Shown: positions 59,422 through 64,000 of the stretch, piece by piece
Position numbering within the stretch: the first letter of the stretch is position 1
How the letters are laid out: each line of letters opens with the position of its first letter
DNA from: Cyathus striatus
Taxonomy: Eukaryota > Basidiomycota > Agaricomycetes > Agaricales > Nidulariaceae
DNA length: 64,000 nt
Reading direction: 5' to 3'
NCBI GenBank assembly: GCA_025738555.1
Contig: JAOVFP010000013.1
Coordinates: 372,001-436,000, forward strand
Translations under genes and position numbers: made by a program
Notes under the pieces: model-generated
Told to the model about the DNA's origin: nothing
The model's input: the letters and a program-made list of their open reading frames with translations, nothing else
Database searches by the model: none

Positions 59422-62400
59422 GGAGGTAATACTAAATACTAAATTTTCAGGATGCACAGGTTTTTGTGGAAGGAGTGCAACACTTATCTTTCTGAGATTT
59501 GGGTATGTTCATATGTATTGCACAGCATATTTCGCATTTACACCCCAATTTTTCTTTCAATTTCACTCATATCATGTCCTATGCATTCCTATATGATTCT
59601 ATTCTACTCATTCTGGACTTTTATCTACTCTGTTTGTACATGTTGTGCAATACTTTTGATCACCACTGTAGCACTACATCAGCTACTACTATACCACTTG
59701 TTGGTGTTACAGATTGAGAACATCTTAGATGTTCTGATCAATTATAGAATAAAGATCCCCTGAACCTTTCTAAAGAAACACCTGTAAAAATTGACCTCAC
59801 AGGTAAAATGAAATTTCACTTACAGAACGCTGCCAATAAAAAACCTCTGGGAAGAAGTTTTGTGCCCTCTATGAAACTTTGCATAGCATGTACAAGACAT
59901 ATTAATTCAACATGCAAAAAGATTTGAATATCTTGCAGCACAGCTTGGTCAGACAGAGCTTGTCAACAAACTTCAGTAATTTATGCTCCCCCATGGGGTC
60001 TGTACAGATCTGTGTCATTGTTATGATATATGATTCTATATTACTTATGTTTGCCTTTGTATCTCTCACTCTCTCACTTAGTATAGTATACTATTACTCT
60101 ACTACACATATGCCTCTACTTTTTCCTTATTCTATGCATTACTGGAATGATACTGCATACACATGAATTGTATGGATGTCTGGCAATGGTAGTAGAATAA
60201 TTTAGATACATTACATGAGGCTACCTGGTATTTTGTATAAATACTTGATTAAACTCACTATAAATATCATCCTTTTTGCCAACTACAGTTCAAACCTTCA
60301 TATTAAGACATTGAGTCTAATCTACATATAGAATAAACACAGATACACTCTGTTTATTCTATTAACAACTGCTATATGATGTTACTGACTCACTCTAATG
60401 CTTATTACAGGAAAGATCACCCAACCTTTCCTCTAGCAGTTAACACAGTTAAACCACATTGACTTGGGGAATCTTAACATGCTCTAGACTAAACTAATGA
60501 ATGCTCACCCTACCCAACACCCCTTCAATACAGAATCACTATCATATTAAAGGTGAGTACACATTTACTAACTTCTACACTAACATTTGTATTCAAAGGA
60601 ATACACCAGTGTTATAGGAATACAAGAACTATAACAGTGAATCCATACAGATTCACATAGACCCACACAGATTCCATACAGACCTGTACAGAATTCAATT
60701 ACTTTTTAAAAGTAGTGACAATAGATATCTGCACATTCTGTGCAGATTGGTATTTTATTGGTTTTAAATCTCATATGTACATTCCTACCACATCTTACAA
60801 CACCTCAGGTATTCAGAATCATGCTTATAAAAATATTATTATTATACTACTGACATACATTATCAGGAAAAATTGAGATGTATAATTTACTTTTCTTAGG
60901 CATACTTCACTATAATTACCAGTATATTGTGTATCATTACACCTCTTTATATTAAAAACATCTAATTAACATCAATTATAAAAATTACAATAAGTAGACA
61001 AAAGTAGACAAATCTTGCATAATTAGAACTTGGACCCAATTTCAGTGGATATAATTATCTTAAATGTATATAATTAGCAGTAATTAGTCCTAATTATGCT
61101 GTGGTACAGGAACATCAAAATAAGATTTACATGAATTATGTCTTAAGTAGGAGTAATTATGTCCTAATTCATACTAATTAAGTTCTAATTCATGCTGTTT
61201 GTATCCTAATCAATTTGTACTAATTAGAACCTAATTATATGGAACTATAAAATTATTCTATGTAAATTAAGTAGTTCATAATAATCATTAGTATACTATA
61301 CTCCTCCATGAAATCAGGTGGAGTCCAAACTATGCATATAATTATAACTATTACTATGTTACTAATATCAACACTACTGTATATTAACTAATTTACTCCA
61401 TTCTAAATTGTTATAAGTTGGAAATATTCAAATTAGATTTAAATAGGATCAAGCCCATGGGTTACCTGTGCACTTCCCTACAGTAAGTACTTCTAAACAT
61501 GTAACAACATCTGAGCCATGTTATGACAATCAGTACACTAATGTCAGTATAATGTACTTGTTATAAGAGTAGTGAGATTCTATGAAGTTATGTAAGAACT
61601 CAGGTCTTGTGTGAATAGTGAAGTCTCTTGTATTACCTATGAAATTATGTAAGAACTACAGTAGGTAATGTAAGTATGAATAAATAACATAGTAAAAGGA
61701 GTGCAGCTCACCTCGCATCTCACATTGATAGTGAATTTTGAGGAGAGCTGTCACACTGACTACTCTACTTAAAAGAAGGAAAATTTAGTAAAATGGAAGT
61801 AAATGAAGGGGATGAATCAATTGTGCACTGATTGCCTTTAGTAATCACATGCTTAACACTTGTATAAAGTTGTATTGCAGTGATTTATTATTTATGAAGT
61901 GACCTGAATGAACATGTAGTTTGTAGTAGGATTGTTACTCACAGAACTGAGGAAGTTGCTTCAGATAGTTATTGAATGGGAGGAATACTGGTTGGTATCC
62001 TCTTGATGAAGAAATTGTACAAGTAGGTGGCACATCCATCCAACTCTTTAAATCCAGTGAACTTGTGAGAGAGAGTAAGTTGAGAGGGAAAGTGAAGCTG
62101 TGTTTCTCAGAGTGTATGTATGACAGATTTATGAAGACAGTAATGAACAAAGTAAGTATTAGTATTCAAAAATGCAGACAAAATGAGGAACAGAAATGAA
62201 AAATGAGTGAAACCCACATTTTGCTATGCAAGCAGAATGCATGCTCTACACTATTAAGTACTAAAATAAGTAGTTGCTTTATGAGCCACAACATTCAGTA
62301 AGCATTACACAAAGTTCTGTGCAAACATCACCAAGTCACTGGTGCAATGGTGCTACTTGACACTCTTAAGCAATTTGATTATGGTATATGAGGGTACATA

Positions 62401-62702
62401 TAAGTCTCTTTGATTATTGTGTTGTCACTCACAGAACTCAGCCTTTCCACTAGAATATGTACTTAAATTGAGATCTTTAATTATGTGAAAGATCTGCTAC
62501 ATAATTGATCAAAGTGTACAGTCAATCATGCTATTTTCTTAGATTTTCATCTGATAATGTTTAGCAGCTCTTGGTGATTCACTAGGCAGCACTGGTGCAC
62601 ATATAATATACATATTTACTAGCAAGCAGTATGATAACAATCCAATATTGAATGTTACCTTTCATTCTTGTGATATTTTGTTCACTCTGTCATTCACAGA
62701 TG
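59422..62702. other. CpG-poor, AT-rich DNA, no gene
   Basis: Only chance frames are seen. 61060-61280 is dense in AATTAG and CCTAATTATG words, and 60640-60690 in ACAGATTC words. Old repeats are likely. Confidence 0.5.
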
Positions 62703-63366
62703 TGTCACGATCGTGCCCCTAGCCTGACTTGGCAGCGGAGTACGAGGGGGTGACTGCGGAGAAGCGAGGGGTGAGTAATAGAGGAAAGCAGAGAACGAGA
62801 ACTCAGGGGGTAGGACTTTGGCTTCAGCTTATGTGCTGCGCCCCTGGGATTCCTGGTCCTGGATTTCGGAGTAAGGGCAAGCCCTTCGGAGAAGACGAGA
62901 GATGAGGAGACGAGAGATGTAACTCAAGTCAGACTGAAGGGTGAGGACATAGTTCAATACGAAACTGAGGACTAAGTACAAATTGAGTACTACTTAAATA
63001 CTAGAGACTCAGAGTAAGTAAAGGCTGCTGGCCAAGGCCAGCGGAGAAGTATGGTCAGGGTAGGCATACGTAGAATAAAGACTATAACTAATTAAACATA
63101 ATAAAACGTGTCGGAGAAGTGAGCGTGTAAGGTGGTGTAAAGTAAAACTGATAGTGGTACACTTAAGAATGATAAGTGACTCACTACGAGATGTATACTA
63201 CATTACTGAGGGGATAGCTCAGTAGAACGGAAGAAAGGAAACAAGAGTAATCTATGTACAGTAATCAATAAGTAATATTAAGAGCGTAATCAAAGTCTGG
63301 AGTAAACAAAGGGAAAGGCAGAGTAAGAGCATAGGGGTCCGGAGGTAGGCAATATGGGATATGACA
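62703..63366. mobile_element. Solo LTR with AGATG target duplication
   Basis: 664 bp, from TGTCACGATCG to GGGATATGACA, flanked by AGATG at 62698-62702 and 63367-63371. It is CpG-rich, unlike its surroundings to the left, so probably young. Related to 31160-31766. Confidence 0.85.
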
Positions 63367-63388
63367 AGATGCTAAAGAGCATACTTTG

Positions 63389-63882
63389 CTATCATTTGTA
63401 CTCCTTCCTTGGAGAGAAATGTCCAATATAAATGTTCTGTGACATTTAACATAAATTTACAAATGTTATGTGTACGAGGTTATTGCTTACAAAGATATTC
63501 TCCACAGATAGATCAAACTGCTAACTATGTGGTGAGATACTTTGTCAGAGGTATATAGGAAGGAAGGACTATCGTTCTAAGTGAAGAACACATCGTAAAA
63601 AGAATCTGTTGACTGTCGAAAGATATCCAATACTTTGAGCCTATTTAAGCGAAGAGGGCGATAACAACAACACCAAAGAGGCCAGTGGCATTCATCTCAG
63701 TGAAAGTCCTCGAAGCGGTGGAGCTTTGGGAAGTGCTGATGGCAGAGGAAGCAGCTGATGATATGGCAGTGCCAGCAGAGGAGGAAGCATGAGAGCTAAA
63801 AATAGGCATGTTGCAGTCAACATTTTTTGTTGTTTGATACACTGATTTCATAGTACTTACGTGGTACCGGAGGAAGTAGCAT
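63389..63882 (-). pseudogene. KNH-like pseudogene, 3' part
   Basis: Copy of 53951-54525: the tail exon (HASSSAGTAISSAASSAIS..GLFGVVVIALFA, stop at 63645), the last intron, and the last codons of the Ser/Thr-rich exon. It is cut at 63883 by an LTR. The remaining upstream exons, if any, lie outside the window. Confidence 0.8.
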
Positions 63883-64000
63883 TGTCATATCCCGTATCAC
63901 CTACCTCCGGACCCCTATGCTCTTACTCTGCCTTTCCCTTTGTTTACTCCGGACTTTGATTACGTTCTTAATATTACTTATTGATTACTGTAAATAGATT
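63883..64000 (-). mobile_element. LTR in opposite orientation, runs off the window
   Basis: Complement of the last part of the LTR at 62703-63366 (63249-63366), starting TGTCATATCCC. Whether it is solo or part of a full element cannot be seen. Confidence 0.8.

Overview
The window looks like nuclear DNA of an agaricomycete (mushroom-forming basidiomycete). Evidence: introns of 49-68 nt with GT-AG borders and fungus-specific families (NACHT NTPase, MYND finger protein, F-box protein, DUF6533-type 7TM protein, KNH-like GPI-anchored protein, DUF6589 protein, RecQ-like helicase). Most of the 64 kb is transposable elements and their debris. Few host genes look intact: the NACHT NTPase (16043-18486, minus), the MYND protein (22252-23370, plus), an F-box protein (23681-25046, minus; probably N-terminally shortened and frameshifted near its end), a KNH-like cell-surface protein (54265-55313, minus) and a 7TM protein (about 2488-4086, plus; model incomplete).

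Layout. 1-5297: the 7TM gene in AT-rich DNA. 5298-15190: short-word transposons, a repeat called A here that is split by a 4.3 kb terminal-inverted-repeat (TIR) element carrying a KNH-like pseudogene, and a NACHT pseudogene with further insertions. 16.0-27 kb: the gene-bearing part (NACHT, MYND, F-box), with a second copy of repeat A. 27.7-36.9 kb: a CpG-depleted repeat block with a foldback element, a satellite of about 330 bp, solo LTRs and MITEs. 36.9-53.6 kb: a decayed duplicate of the MYND/F-box/repeat A locus, broken up by a MITE, a short-word element and an 11.3 kb TIR element. 53.6-56.2 kb: the KNH-like gene and a short-word repeat. 56.2-62.7 kb: a second CpG-poor block with a tyrosine recombinase fossil and a Tc1 transposase. 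62.7-64 kb: LTRs around a second KNH-like pseudogene.

The strongest candidate for something undescribed is 40355-51679. Its TIRs of about 139 bp are almost identical. It carries convergent RecQ-like helicase and DUF6589 genes, and the DUF6589 gene is split by a young Copia element. A related empty site at 25.1 kb fixes its ends and implies a 9 bp target duplication (3 bp if the TIR is read longer). A second candidate is a set of elements of about 1.35 kb that share a body plan but end in clusters of different short words (GACGTTGC, GTCCGGAT, GTCACTCGAAT). A theme across the window is C-to-T change at CpG, seen in paired repeats, in LTR pairs and in in-frame TGA codons.
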